Source: an uncultured Acetatifactor sp.
Lineage (GTDB): Bacteria > Bacillota > Clostridia > Lachnospirales > Lachnospiraceae
Reading direction: 5' to 3'
DNA: 64,000 nucleotides
Assembly: GCA_934433135.1 (NCBI GenBank)
Contig: CAKRZO010000001.1
Coordinates: 331,706-395,705, forward strand
Shown here: positions 35,439 to 44,497 of the stretch, in pieces
Position numbering within the stretch: the stretch's first letter is position 1
Layout of the letters: the number at the start of each line of letters is the position of its first letter
Notes under the pieces: generated by a model
Told to the model about the DNA's origin: nothing
Databases searched by the model: none
Seen by the model: only the letters and a program-made list of their open reading frames with translations
Translations under genes and position numbers: made by a program

Positions 35439-36227
35439 TTACATGAAATTTTTATGAAGGAAGTCACTGGAGAATTTAAGGTCGTGTTCAAAGTCAAACG
35501 GGCAGTTATCCTGTTCTACGCAGTAATACTTCACGCCTGCCTTTTGTGCTGCGTCTACGATCTTAAAGAAGTCCATGTTGCCTCTTCCGACAGCGGTAAT
35601 ACGATTATGGTAAACGTTATTGCCTTCTTCATTCTTCTCTGCGATATATTCCATATCTTTCAGATGCAGAATGTCGATTCTTCCAGCCAGTTTCTCAATC
35701 CAGCTGCATACATCACCGCCGGCGTTCTGTACCCAGTAAGTATCCAGCACAAAGCTGGTATTGGCCGGATCCAGTCCTTCTATCAGCATCTCCATAACGG
35801 TCTTTCCGTTGGCAAGTCTGACAAATTCATGGCTGTGGTTATGGTAAGTAAATTTCATGCCTTCTTTTGCAATTCCTGCTGCTACCTTGTTGGCATCCTT
35901 AATAAATGCCTCCACGGTCTCAACATTCAGCTCCGGCGGGAAAAATCCGCCGATACCCATATTCGTGGTATGGAGTTTTTTGTGATTTTCTACAGCAGTA
36001 GAAAGATCCGTTGTCATCATTCCGAAATTGTCATGGGTTCCCACAATTTCAATTCCCTGCTCTTTGGCAAGGTTATAAAACAGTTCATAATCCATTCCAT
36101 AGCAGCCTGCTGTCTGTGCCTGGTCATACCCCAGATTTTTCAGCTTACGAAAGGTTTCCGAAGCCATTTCCGGAGTCTTGAAATGCTCTCTTACGGTATA
36201 TAACTGTAATCCTATCTTTTCGATCAT
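35439..36227 (-). CDS. sugar phosphate isomerase/epimerase (TIM-barrel)
   Basis: 262 residues from MIEKIGLQLYTVREHF, with AGAGGAAA before it; the frame upstream to 36308 overlaps the preceding gene and is not used. Metal-site motifs are YHNHSHEF (about residue 140), SFVLDTYWVQNAGGD, ILHLKDME and YCVEQDNCPFD. Family members act on keto-sugars and cyclitols. It is the third gene of an operon with a dehydrogenase and a related epimerase (38377-37580), a frequent trio in Lachnospiraceae. Confidence 0.92.
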   Translation of the reverse strand: MIEKIGLQLYTVREHFKTPEMASETFRKLKNLGYDQAQTAGCYGMDYELFYNLAKEQGIEIVGTHDNFGMMTTDLSTAVENHKKLHTTNMGIGGFFPPELNVETVEAFIKDANKVAAGIAKEGMKFTYHNHSHEFVRLANGKTVMEMLIEGLDPANTSFVLDTYWVQNAGGDVCSWIEKLAGRIDILHLKDMEYIAEKNEEGNNVYHNRITAVGRGNMDFFKIVDAAQKAGVKYYCVEQDNCPFDFEHDLKFSSDFLHKNFM

Positions 36228-36246
36228 GATAAATATTTCCTCTTTC

Positions 36247-37401
36247 TTAAACTTCCGGAATCTCGATCTCGATTTCATGTCCAAGTTCGTTGGAACGAAC
36301 GATACCATCGATAATCGCCTGATTGTAAATAATCTGGCTGGAAGGAACCGTCGGCTTTCCGTTGGTCTTTACTGCGTCCACAAAGGAACGAATCTTTTTG
36401 AAGAACAGATCAGACTTTGCATCCATGGGAACTTCATAGCAAATACTCTTGCCGGCAACTGTCTTATAAACTTTTAAGGGCTTATCAAATTCTCCGTTCC
36501 AGCAGTCTGTGGAAGGGATACGCAGTCCGCCTTCGGTACCGAGAATCAGCGCATCACCTGTGGTATCCATATTCATTGCCCAGGAAATTCTGAAGTCCAG
36601 CATAATGCCGCCTTCCAAACGGATAAATCCTGCTGCGAAGTCATCCACGCCGAATTTTTCAGCATATTCCGGATGTCCGTTCGTATAATAATTCGGGTTC
36701 TTTCCGAAGAAATCGGACGTATATCCGGTTACGGTAATCGGCTTCGGATAGCCGACTGCATTTAACAGCATATCCAGGGAATAAGTTCCGATATCACCCA
36801 TAGCACCGATGCCGCCGGTCTCTTTTTCAATGAAAGTGGTTCCATAAGGGGTCGGAATACCATGACGACGTCCGCCGCCTGCCTGCAGATAATATACTTT
36901 ACCAAGTTCACCGGATTCTACAATCTTCTTAATCATCTGCATATTTTCGCTCATTCTGGGCTGATAGCCGATGGTAAGAATCTTGCCGCTCTTTTTCTCG
37001 GCACGCATAACTTCAATGGCTTCGTCCAAGGTTACGGTGAAAGGCTTTTCCAGCATAACGTTCACGCCATGCTCCAGTGCATCGATTGCGCAGGGTGCAT
37101 GCTGACAGTTATATGTACAGATACTTACCGCATCCAGGTCTTCTGCTTCCAGCATTGCATGACCGCTTTCATAACAACGAACGCCTTCTACTCCGAATTT
37201 CTTAAAGAAAGCTTCTGCCTTACCGGGTACTAAGTCTGCACCGGCCACTACTTCTACATCCGGCATTTTCTTGTACTGGTTGATATGCGCTTCTGCAATC
37301 CAGCCCGTACCGATGATACCTACTCTTACTTTTTTGTTGGTATCCAGTTCCTTCTCTTCTTCAATCACTGCATCAAATCTGTCTAATACATTGTCTGCCA
37401 T
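36247..37401 (-). CDS. Gfo/Idh/MocA-family oxidoreductase
   Basis: 384 residues if started at MADNVLDRFD (37401); an ATG at 37413 is also possible, though its AAAGG is too close. After a 25-residue acidic lead the Rossmann fold begins RVGIIGTGWIAEAHINQY; MLEKPFTV is the EKP motif, and GGIGAMGDIGTYSLDMLLN carries the catalytic-site Asp. The enzyme probably dehydrogenates the substrate handled by the flanking epimerases. The gene lies between them, with 19 bases to the downstream epimerase. Confidence 0.92.
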   Translation of the reverse strand: MADNVLDRFDAVIEEEKELDTNKKVRVGIIGTGWIAEAHINQYKKMPDVEVVAGADLVPGKAEAFFKKFGVEGVRCYESGHAMLEAEDLDAVSICTYNCQHAPCAIDALEHGVNVMLEKPFTVTLDEAIEVMRAEKKSGKILTIGYQPRMSENMQMIKKIVESGELGKVYYLQAGGGRRHGIPTPYGTTFIEKETGGIGAMGDIGTYSLDMLLNAVGYPKPITVTGYTSDFFGKNPNYYTNGHPEYAEKFGVDDFAAGFIRLEGGIMLDFRISWAMNMDTTGDALILGTEGGLRIPSTDCWNGEFDKPLKVYKTVAGKSICYEVPMDAKSDLFFKKIRSFVDAVKTNGKPTVPSSQIIYNQAIIDGIVRSNELGHEIEIEIPEV

Positions 37402-37579
37402 AAGATTGACCATCCTTTCCCGACCTGTCGGTCTTTTTTACTTTATTTGTTTTCTTTCCTTTTTACGGATTTCCATTGCCTGTTCTTATATCTGTCCGAA
37501 ATCCTCGCCTTAATTCCTTACCGGGATAAACTTACAGAATCATTTTTATTATTTTTACAACGTCTGTTACCCGGATTCC

Positions 37580-38377
37580 TTACAGAGACTTCAGATATTC
37601 AATGCTCATCTGAACACTCTCCATAGGGGTCTTACCCATGCTGGGGCTGTCCTGTTCTACGATCAGCCACTTTGCTCCTGCCTGTTCGGATGCTTCGATA
37701 ATGGAAGGAACATCCTGCATACCGTATCCTAACGGCCTTAACTCAAATTCGCCTGTGGAATTTTCCTTTTTGGCGTCACTGCCGATCAGGGCGTACATAT
37801 TCTCATTCTTAACTCCGGAAAAGTCTTTCAAATGTACCAGGGGAGCTCTTCCGCTGTATTTCAGAACATAATCATGAGGATTTTCACCGCCGACATTTAC
37901 CCAGCAGGTATCCAGCTCGGTCTTAAGCAGATCTTCGGGAACTTCTCTGTAATAGGTATCCAGAATGTATTCTCCGTCCACTTTTTTGAACTCAAAATCA
38001 TGGTTATGATAAAGCAACTGGAGTCCTCTCTCCTTGCAGCGTACTCCGATCTTCTTAATCCGCTCTACCGCTTCCTGCACTGCCTGGGCATTTGCTTCCA
38101 CAGGCATCCAGGGAATCGCTATATACTTAAGTCCGGTTGCCGCATAATCATCCAGCACTTCATCCTTCTCCAATTCTGCTACCGGAACATGTGCAGATAC
38201 CAGCTCCAGTCCTACTTCATCCAGAATCTTCTTAAGCTCTACAGCCGTATGTCCATACAATCCTGCCAGCTCTACGCCTTCATATCCCATCTCCTTTATA
38301 CGAAGCATGGTCCCTTTAAAGTCCTTCTCCGCATCATCTCTGATGGAATATACCTGTAATCCGATTGGTAATGCCAT
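37580..38377 (-). CDS. sugar phosphate isomerase/epimerase (TIM-barrel)
   Basis: 265 residues from MALPIGLQVYSIRDDAEKDF with GAGGGA before the ATG; nine residues further upstream are excluded. Metal-ligand motifs: LLYHNHDFEF (about residue 130), ELDTCWVNVGGENP, LVHLKDFSG and LIVEQDSPSMGKT. It is clearly related to the 262-residue epimerase two genes downstream (shared YHNHxxEF, VEQDxxP), so the operon has two paralogous steps around one dehydrogenase. Substrate unknown. Confidence 0.92.
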   Translation of the reverse strand: MALPIGLQVYSIRDDAEKDFKGTMLRIKEMGYEGVELAGLYGHTAVELKKILDEVGLELVSAHVPVAELEKDEVLDDYAATGLKYIAIPWMPVEANAQAVQEAVERIKKIGVRCKERGLQLLYHNHDFEFKKVDGEYILDTYYREVPEDLLKTELDTCWVNVGGENPHDYVLKYSGRAPLVHLKDFSGVKNENMYALIGSDAKKENSTGEFELRPLGYGMQDVPSIIEASEQAGAKWLIVEQDSPSMGKTPMESVQMSIEYLKSL

Positions 38378-38553
38378 AATCAATCCCTCTCTTTCTTTGT
38401 GCAATTTTACTTAATACGGCAATTCTGACTGCCGCATTACTGCATTTTGCTACATCCGCATCCTTTTGCAGCTTGTGTCCTCATTATAAAAAAAGAGGAA
38501 AAAAAAGAAAAGTATCTGTTCTGCTACAAACACACACTTTTCTGCTGTTTTTT

Positions 38554-38724
38554 ATAACAGTTCAGTCAAACATTCATGTGGGCAGATTTCATGCTTGCAT
38601 GAAAATCTGTCTGCATGAATGCTTGAACTTAGCGCCAAGTTATATGAGCATCGCATCTTACAGATGCGACAAATAGCTGCGAAGCATGCGGAAAATTTTG
38701 CGAATGGCGCGTCTGAACTGTTAT
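38554..38724. mobile_element. 171-bp MITE-like element
   Basis: Twelve-base perfect terminal inverted repeats ATAACAGTTCAG (38554-38565) and CTGAACTGTTAT (38713-38724). Inside are a CATTCATG...CATGAATG hairpin and a GCATCGCATCT/GATGCGA hairpin. The right end (GAATGGCGCG...GAACTGTTA) recurs at 43488-43512 and 60579-60603, so it is a repeat family. No coding capacity. It occupies the gap between the AraC gene and the epimerase operon. Confidence 0.65.
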
Positions 38725-38734
38725 CTGTACTTAT

Positions 38735-39679
38735 TTATCCGGAAATTTCTCCGCAACAGTCAAAGTCATACCCGGACGCTGATAAACCGGGCACTTCCGA
38801 TTGTTTCGGTGAAGAGTCTGCTTTACTTAAACTCGGCGCCGCCTTCGGAGTAACGATATTGTCCCGCATCTCCTGCGGAGTACAGCCATAATAACGCCGA
38901 AACAGTCTGCCGAAATGATTATAATTCGGAAATCCCACCGATGCCGCCGCTTCCACAATGGTGCATTCCTTCCGCAGGATCAGATTCTTCGCCTTTTTTA
39001 ATCGTAATTCATTCATGTACTGTAAGGGCGGCATCCCCATGTTCTCCCGGAATAAATGGTTAAACCGATCCTCGCTTAAATAAATCAGCTCTGCAAGCTG
39101 TCTGTTACTGATATTTTCCGTATAATGATGATCAATATAAAGCAACACGGTATTAAGCCTGTCCAGGTTTCTTTTCCTTTTCAGGCTGTCCTTTTGCTCC
39201 AGCATTTCTACCGTATAGTTCCGGAAAAGATGAACCACCAGCTGCAGTGTTAAAGATTTGCACATCTGCTTATAACCGGGCCTCTTCTCAGCCATTTCCC
39301 TGCGGAGCTTCTCCATCAGGATCGCTATGGTCTGCTCTCTTTTAATCAGAGTCTGAAACACGATATTTTTCTTGGCCAGTTCTTCCGACAGACTCTCCAT
39401 GGTAAAAATCAGCGTCTGCACCCGGTAAGGCAGCCTGTCGCAAATACAGTTATGCATTTCGTTGCTGTTAATGACCAACATTTCTCCGGCTTCCACTTTT
39501 ACGGGCTTATGATTAATATAAAAAGTACCGCTTCCCTCTAAAACGTACTGTATCTCAATGTGTTCATGCCAATGACTGGGAAAATACTCGCCCTTTTTCT
39601 CCTGAGCCGAACATCCCAACTGAATCGGCAGCTCTATATCGTTTAAAACCTTTTTCTCATATAAATCCATCGATTGCAT
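38735..39679 (-). CDS. AraC-family transcriptional regulator with cupin domain
   Basis: 314 residues; GGGAGA eight bases before the ATG. The N-terminal cupin has HWHEHIEIQYVLEGSGTFYI and GEMLVINSNEMHNC, typical of sugar sensors. The C-terminal double HTH (about residues 190-285) contains SNRQLAELIYLSEDRFNHLF and TIVEAAASVGFPNYNHFGRL. It starts 28 bases behind the ABC exporter and precedes the epimerase/dehydrogenase operon, which it probably controls. Confidence 0.93.
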   Translation of the reverse strand: MQSMDLYEKKVLNDIELPIQLGCSAQEKKGEYFPSHWHEHIEIQYVLEGSGTFYINHKPVKVEAGEMLVINSNEMHNCICDRLPYRVQTLIFTMESLSEELAKKNIVFQTLIKREQTIAILMEKLRREMAEKRPGYKQMCKSLTLQLVVHLFRNYTVEMLEQKDSLKRKRNLDRLNTVLLYIDHHYTENISNRQLAELIYLSEDRFNHLFRENMGMPPLQYMNELRLKKAKNLILRKECTIVEAAASVGFPNYNHFGRLFRRYYGCTPQEMRDNIVTPKAAPSLSKADSSPKQSEVPGLSASGYDFDCCGEISG

Positions 39680-39707
39680 AACTCATTTCTCCCTATTCCA
39701 TCTTCCT

Positions 39708-41531
39708 TTATGCCAGTTCGATCATATTCGTATAAAGCTGATAATAGCGTCCATGCTGTGAAAGCAGATCATCGTGATTGCCGCGTTCCACCACGCGCCC
39801 CTGTTCCAGTACAAGGATAGCGTCAGCATTGCGTACCGTGGACAGTCTATGAGCAATCACAAATACTGTCCGCCCCTGCATCAGTCTGTCAAGTCCGCTT
39901 TCGATCAGTTTTTCCGTACGGGTATCCACAGAGGACGTTGCCTCATCCAGAATCAATACCGGCGCCTGTGAAACTGCGGCGCGGGCAATGGCCAAGAGCT
40001 GGCGCTGTCCCTGGGACAGATTGGCGCCGTCCGAATAAAGCATCGTTTGATATCCGACCGGCAGATGTGAAATAAAATAGTGGGCATTGGCAACCTTTGC
40101 CGCACGGATACAGTCCTCATCCGTGGCATCCAGCCTGCCGTAACGGATATTTTCCATAACCGTGCCGGTAAAAAGATGCGTATCCTGCAAAACCGTACCG
40201 AGAGAACGCCGCAGATCTTCCTTGCGGATATGGCGCACATCGATTCCGTCATAGGTAATTTTTCCACCCTGAATGTCATAAAATCGATTGATCAGGTTGG
40301 TAATCGTGGTTTTTCCGGCGCCGGTAGAACCCACAAAAGCAATTTTCTGTCCCGGTTTGGCATACAGGGAAAGATCTTTTAACACCGGCTTTTCCGGTTC
40401 ATAAGAAAAATCCACCCCGTAAAACCGTACATCCCCGCGAAGCGGTATACGCTCCCCATCTGGTCTTACCCAAAAATAGTCCTGTCCCTTTCTCTCAAGC
40501 GTTGTCTGTCCTTCATCTTCCTCCGGCGGCATATCCAGTACATCAAAGATACGCTCGGCACCGGCAAGTGCAAGCATAATCGCATTAAACTGCTCAGAAA
40601 TCTGACTGACACGCTCGGCAAAGGTACGGATATACCCAAGGAACGTAATCAGAATTCCGCCGGCATTTTCCCCGGTAAGCCATAAAACACCCACCGCACA
40701 GGTCAATGCATAGAAAAAGTGGGAAAGGTTATTTAAAATCGGTCCGACCAGGGAAGTTACGGTCGTCGCCTCCGTAGAAGAACGGCAAAAGCTTTCATTG
40801 ATCGGTTCAAAATCCCGCATCACCTGCTTCTCATGGGTAAAGACTTTGATATCACGCTGCCCGGCAATCATCTCTTCCACAAAACCATTAACCGCTGCGG
40901 CATCTTTCTGCTGTGCCCGGTAGCAGCTTCCACTTTTTTTGCTGATAAAGCGCACCACAAAAATAACAATTACCGCCAGTATTGCCATCATGGAAAACAG
41001 CCTTAAAGATAGTGTCAGCATCATACCGATTGTCCCCAGAAGAGAAGTCACGGAAATCAGCATCTGCGTGATGGAATGCTGTAAAAGTTCGTTGGTTGCC
41101 TCAATATCATTGGTAAAGTAACTCATGAGGCTGCCGTTGGTATTGGCATCAAAATAACGAATCGGGAGCTTCTGCATCTTGGAAAACAACTCTGTACGCA
41201 GTGCACGCATAATGACGGTACTGCACTCCAGCATCAACCGGTTGAGCAGGTAGTTGGTCACGGCACTCAACGCATAAAGTCCCGCCAAACCTGTAAGCAG
41301 AGCAAGATACCGTGCATAGACCTCATCCGGCGCAATACCGGTCTGCTTTAAAAGATTCACTAACGGCTTCATGCAATAGGAGGCCGCAATGGTTGCACCC
41401 GCATAGACTAAAATCGATGCAATCGCACAGATCAGAATGGTTCTGCAGTGTTTAAAATAACGAAACAGGCGCATCAGACTTCCGAAAGGCGTACGCGCCT
41501 TACGATAATTATGTAATTCAACCCTGGGCAT
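39708..41531 (-). CDS. ABC exporter, half-transporter with permease and ATPase domains
   Basis: 607 residues. Six membrane helices (about 25-320) precede an ATPase domain with Walker A GSTGAGKTT, Q-loop LQDTHLF, signature LSQGQRQLL, Walker B with catalytic Glu VLILDEATSSVDT and the His in VIAHRLSTV. AGGAGGT precedes the start, which overlaps the upstream partner by 14 bases. With that partner, whose Walker B lacks the Glu, it should form a heterodimeric multidrug or lipid exporter of the LmrCD/TM287-288 type. Confidence 0.95.
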   Translation of the reverse strand: MPRVELHNYRKARTPFGSLMRLFRYFKHCRTILICAIASILVYAGATIAASYCMKPLVNLLKQTGIAPDEVYARYLALLTGLAGLYALSAVTNYLLNRLMLECSTVIMRALRTELFSKMQKLPIRYFDANTNGSLMSYFTNDIEATNELLQHSITQMLISVTSLLGTIGMMLTLSLRLFSMMAILAVIVIFVVRFISKKSGSCYRAQQKDAAAVNGFVEEMIAGQRDIKVFTHEKQVMRDFEPINESFCRSSTEATTVTSLVGPILNNLSHFFYALTCAVGVLWLTGENAGGILITFLGYIRTFAERVSQISEQFNAIMLALAGAERIFDVLDMPPEEDEGQTTLERKGQDYFWVRPDGERIPLRGDVRFYGVDFSYEPEKPVLKDLSLYAKPGQKIAFVGSTGAGKTTITNLINRFYDIQGGKITYDGIDVRHIRKEDLRRSLGTVLQDTHLFTGTVMENIRYGRLDATDEDCIRAAKVANAHYFISHLPVGYQTMLYSDGANLSQGQRQLLAIARAAVSQAPVLILDEATSSVDTRTEKLIESGLDRLMQGRTVFVIAHRLSTVRNADAILVLEQGRVVERGNHDDLLSQHGRYYQLYTNMIELA

Positions 41532-43431
41532 TTTCCGACACCTCCTGCTTCATCTGACTGTCATAAACATCACGATAAATGCGGCTGCGTGCCATCAGTT
41601 CATCGTGGGTTCCGAAATCGGAAAGGCTTCCTTCCTCCAGCACAAGAATACGGTCACAGCTTAAGATCGATGCAATTCTCTGTGCGATAATGATCTTTGT
41701 TGCTCCGGGCAATGCATTTTTCAGTCCGCGGCGGATATGTTCATCCGTTGCCATGTCTACCGCACTGGTGGAATCGTCAAGAATCAGAATTTTCGGTTGC
41801 TTGATAATCGCCCTTGCAATACGCAGACGCTGTCTCTGACCGCCGGAAAGGTTCGCCGCATTCTGTTCCAGTAAGGTCTCATAGCCGTCCGGGAAGCGGT
41901 TGATATACTCATCTGCACAGGCAATAGCGCAGGCTTCTCTCATTTCTTCCGGTGTCGCATCCGGTTTACCCCAACGCAGGTTATCCGCAATCGTACCGGA
42001 AAAAAGAGTCCCGTTCTGAAGAACCATGGAAACTCCGTCCCGCAGTCGTTCCAGTGTGTACTCTTTTACATTCACGCCTCCAACACGTACACAACCGGAC
42101 AGGGTATCGTAAAAACGCGGAATCAGACTTACCAACGTTGATTTTCCCTCTCCGGTACCCCCGATCACGCCGATTGTCTCACCGCTCTTTACATGAAAAG
42201 TAACATGCCTCAGATTCAACTTTTCCGGATCACGGGTATAGCTGAAGCAGACATCTTCAAAATCAATACTGCCGTCTTTTACGGCCGCATCCAGGGTACC
42301 ATCGGCAATATCCGGCTGTTCCTCAAAGACTTCACTAATACGCAGCATGGAGGCCTGCGCACGGGAAAGAGACATAATCAGCCAGGAAAGCATCGTCAGG
42401 GAAGAAACCGCCTGGGTTCCGTAAGATACCAGGCTGACCAGTTCCCCGGTCAGAAGACCTGTTGTCTGAAAGATAATCTCCCGGCCTCCGAAGAGCAGCA
42501 GCAAAACCGTACAGGTCCACATGATTCCCATCTGGATCGGTCCGGTCAATGTAAACAGTCTGGAGGAAGAAAGCTGAGCCTGTCTGAGGGCTTCTGTGGT
42601 ATTATCAAATCGTTCCGATTCGTAATCACCGCGCACAAAAGCCTTCACAACACGGCTGTTGACCAGATTTTCCTGGACAGCGCGATTCAGTTCATCCATT
42701 TTCACCAGCATTTTCCGGAAACGCGGCTGGCCGATGTGCATCATAACCGCCAGAGTCACAGCTAGTATCGGCAGCGTTCCTACAAAAAACAATGCAAGGT
42801 GCGGTGAAATCGTAAAGGCCATCACCGTTGCCAATACCAGCATAATCGGAGAACGGGTCAGACTGCGGATAATCTGGTGCATCGTCATGCGCACCGTATT
42901 GACATCCGTTGTGGCACGGGTAATCAGACTGGATGTGGAGAAATGATCGATATTGGAAAAGGAAAAACTCTGGATCTTGTCCATCAGCATAGAGCGCAGA
43001 TTCTTGGCAAATCCCTGGCTGGCCACAGCGGAAAAACGGGCGCTCAAAAGACCGCAGATCATGGACAGGCAGGCAATGATTACCATAATGCCCCCGACCG
43101 TCAGAACGAAGCGGTTCCTCTGCGCTACCAGTGCATCCGGAAATAATCCCCGCAGCATAAAGTCTTCTTCGCGATAAAGTCCTCCGTCTACGATAACAGA
43201 CATCAGCATGGGGATAAAGACCTCCAGCACGACTTCCAGGCCGCCGAATACAGCCGCTGCCGTCAGATGACCGCGATAGCCGTTCAGACATTTCCGGATC
43301 ATTTTGCCTTGCGTTATATCTTGTACTTTGTTTTGTGTTCTGTCTTCTATTTTACCTTGCGTTACGTTATTGATTGTTCTCAGCTCCCTGTGGAAATATT
43401 TTAGAAACACTTCCACTATTCTAGCAAACAT
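41518..43431 (-). CDS. ABC exporter, half-transporter with degenerate Walker B
   Basis: 637 residues from MFARIVEVF (AAGGA upstream); the family-like region begins later, at MIRKCLNGYRGHL, so the true start may be there. About 45 N-terminal residues are repetitive (VTQGKI, ITQGKM). Six membrane helices, then Walker A GGTGEGKST, signature LSGGQRQRL and Walker B ILILDDSTSAVDM, where Asp replaces the catalytic Glu, the mark of the inactive site of a heterodimer. The 5' 349 bases are duplicated at 60174-60522. Confidence 0.93.
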   Translation of the reverse strand: MFARIVEVFLKYFHRELRTINNVTQGKIEDRTQNKVQDITQGKMIRKCLNGYRGHLTAAAVFGGLEVVLEVFIPMLMSVIVDGGLYREEDFMLRGLFPDALVAQRNRFVLTVGGIMVIIACLSMICGLLSARFSAVASQGFAKNLRSMLMDKIQSFSFSNIDHFSTSSLITRATTDVNTVRMTMHQIIRSLTRSPIMLVLATVMAFTISPHLALFFVGTLPILAVTLAVMMHIGQPRFRKMLVKMDELNRAVQENLVNSRVVKAFVRGDYESERFDNTTEALRQAQLSSSRLFTLTGPIQMGIMWTCTVLLLLFGGREIIFQTTGLLTGELVSLVSYGTQAVSSLTMLSWLIMSLSRAQASMLRISEVFEEQPDIADGTLDAAVKDGSIDFEDVCFSYTRDPEKLNLRHVTFHVKSGETIGVIGGTGEGKSTLVSLIPRFYDTLSGCVRVGGVNVKEYTLERLRDGVSMVLQNGTLFSGTIADNLRWGKPDATPEEMREACAIACADEYINRFPDGYETLLEQNAANLSGGQRQRLRIARAIIKQPKILILDDSTSAVDMATDEHIRRGLKNALPGATKIIIAQRIASILSCDRILVLEEGSLSDFGTHDELMARSRIYRDVYDSQMKQEVSENAQG

Positions 43432-44115
43432 TTGTTTCCTTGGCAAGTGTAAAGCCTTATTTTTCCGAAAACTATGCTAATGTAAAGTAACAGTTCGGCC
43501 GCGCCATTCACAAAGCCGCGCTTTCAGCGCTCATCCGCTGCTCCGCAGCTGCTCGGGCAGACGCATGTGGTTCCATTCGGGGGACGCTCACGCTCAATAA
43601 AAAACGCCGGCTCTCATTGGAATCCCCATGCGTCTGCCCTTAGTAATTTGCTTTTAATATAATTGTCTCAAGACTTCCCGGAATCGGGCAATATTCTGTC
43701 CGATACTTCCTTCCCCGGAAAAGACGCTTGACGAACCGGCCACAAAAATATCGGCTCCCATCCGATTCATCCGTCCGGCATTTTCAAAACTGATATTCCC
43801 GTCTACCTCGATTTCTTTGTCCGGGTAACCGTTTGTATCCAGATACTCTCTCAGTTTTTTTACCTTTCCAGCGCAGGCTTCCACCAGTTTCTGCCCAGCA
43901 AATCCGGGATCCACCGTCATCACCAGCACTCCGTCAATGTCATCCAAAAGATTCTCCAAGACCTGTATAGGTGTCCCCGGATTCAGAGCTACCATTGCTT
44001 TTGCTCCTTTTTTACGGATTGCCGCCACTGTTTTATGGATATGGGGCGTGGATTCGTAATGTACGGAAACATAGTCTCCCGGTCCGAAGGCAAACCAATC
44101 CATCTTACTCTCCGG
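43083..44115. repeat. 1,033-bp direct repeat, left copy
   Basis: Matches 60174-61206 at an offset of exactly 17,091. By eye only two differences stand out (C43099/T60190 and C44085/T61176). It holds the 5' part of the ABC gene, 222 bases of intergenic DNA and the 3' two thirds of rpe. Left of it the ABC gene continues intact; right of it sequence changes abruptly to a thioredoxin-like gene. Confidence 0.95.
43555..43639. repeat. dispersed palindromic repeat, copy B
   Basis: GGGCAGACGCATG (43555-43567) pairs with CATGCGTCTGCCC (43627-43639); inner arms TTCCATT/TTGGAA. Followed by TTAGTAATTTGC as in copy A (19906). An extra AATAAAAAACGCCGGCTC insert is present in the loop. It may act as a terminator behind the epimerase-like gene. 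Confidence 0.6.
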
Positions 44116-44367
44116 CCGCTCCTCCTTTTCCACCTTAATGGATATAAAATACTGGTTCAAAATCTCTGCAATCTGCTCATCTTCAAAACTCTCATGAGCC
44201 ATCACATGACACCAGTGACAGGTACTGTAACCGATGCTCAAAAGGATGGGCTTATCTTCTTCCTTTGCCCGGGCAAAGGCCTCATCACACCATGGATACC
44301 AGTTTACAGGGTTGTCTGCATGCTGCAGTAAGTAGGGACTTGTCTGATCTTTCAAATGGTTTTGCAT
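43654..44367 (-). CDS. in-frame chimera: thioredoxin-like (DUF255/YyaL) N-terminus joined to Rpe C-terminus
   Basis: 237 residues with a good ribosome site (GAGGAAGT). Residues 1-85 are the start of a YyaL-type thioredoxin-domain protein: SPYLLQHADNPVNWYPW and the CHWC redox motif in GYSTCHWCHVMAHESFED. From PESKMDWFAF on, the protein is identical, apart from one Gly/Arg change, to ribulose-phosphate 3-epimerase at 60745. It keeps the second catalytic Asp (EVDGNISFEN) but lacks the first strands with His/Asp of the active site. Both parents are truncated, so enzymatic activity is unlikely. The junction is the end of the 1,033-bp repeat. Confidence 0.85.
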   Translation of the reverse strand: MQNHLKDQTSPYLLQHADNPVNWYPWCDEAFARAKEEDKPILLSIGYSTCHWCHVMAHESFEDEQIAEILNQYFISIKVEKEERPESKMDWFAFGPGDYVSVHYESTPHIHKTVAAIRKKGAKAMVALNPGTPIQVLENLLDDIDGVLVMTVDPGFAGQKLVEACAGKVKKLREYLDTNGYPDKEIEVDGNISFENAGRMNRMGADIFVAGSSSVFSGEGSIGQNIARFREVLRQLY

Positions 44368-44497
44368 ACTTCCTCACATTCTGCCGGCTTGGCGGGATGC
44401 TTACACCGCTATGGCTAGCTGTCGCTTTATTTCTTTGATTTAGTATGCCAACTTTTGCACATAATGTTTCTAACTTTTGTCCTATAATCTCAATAAG

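Noticed and set aside
42193..42765. 190-codon plus-strand frame
   Set aside because: Antisense to the ABC exporter gene; no domain or ribosome site.
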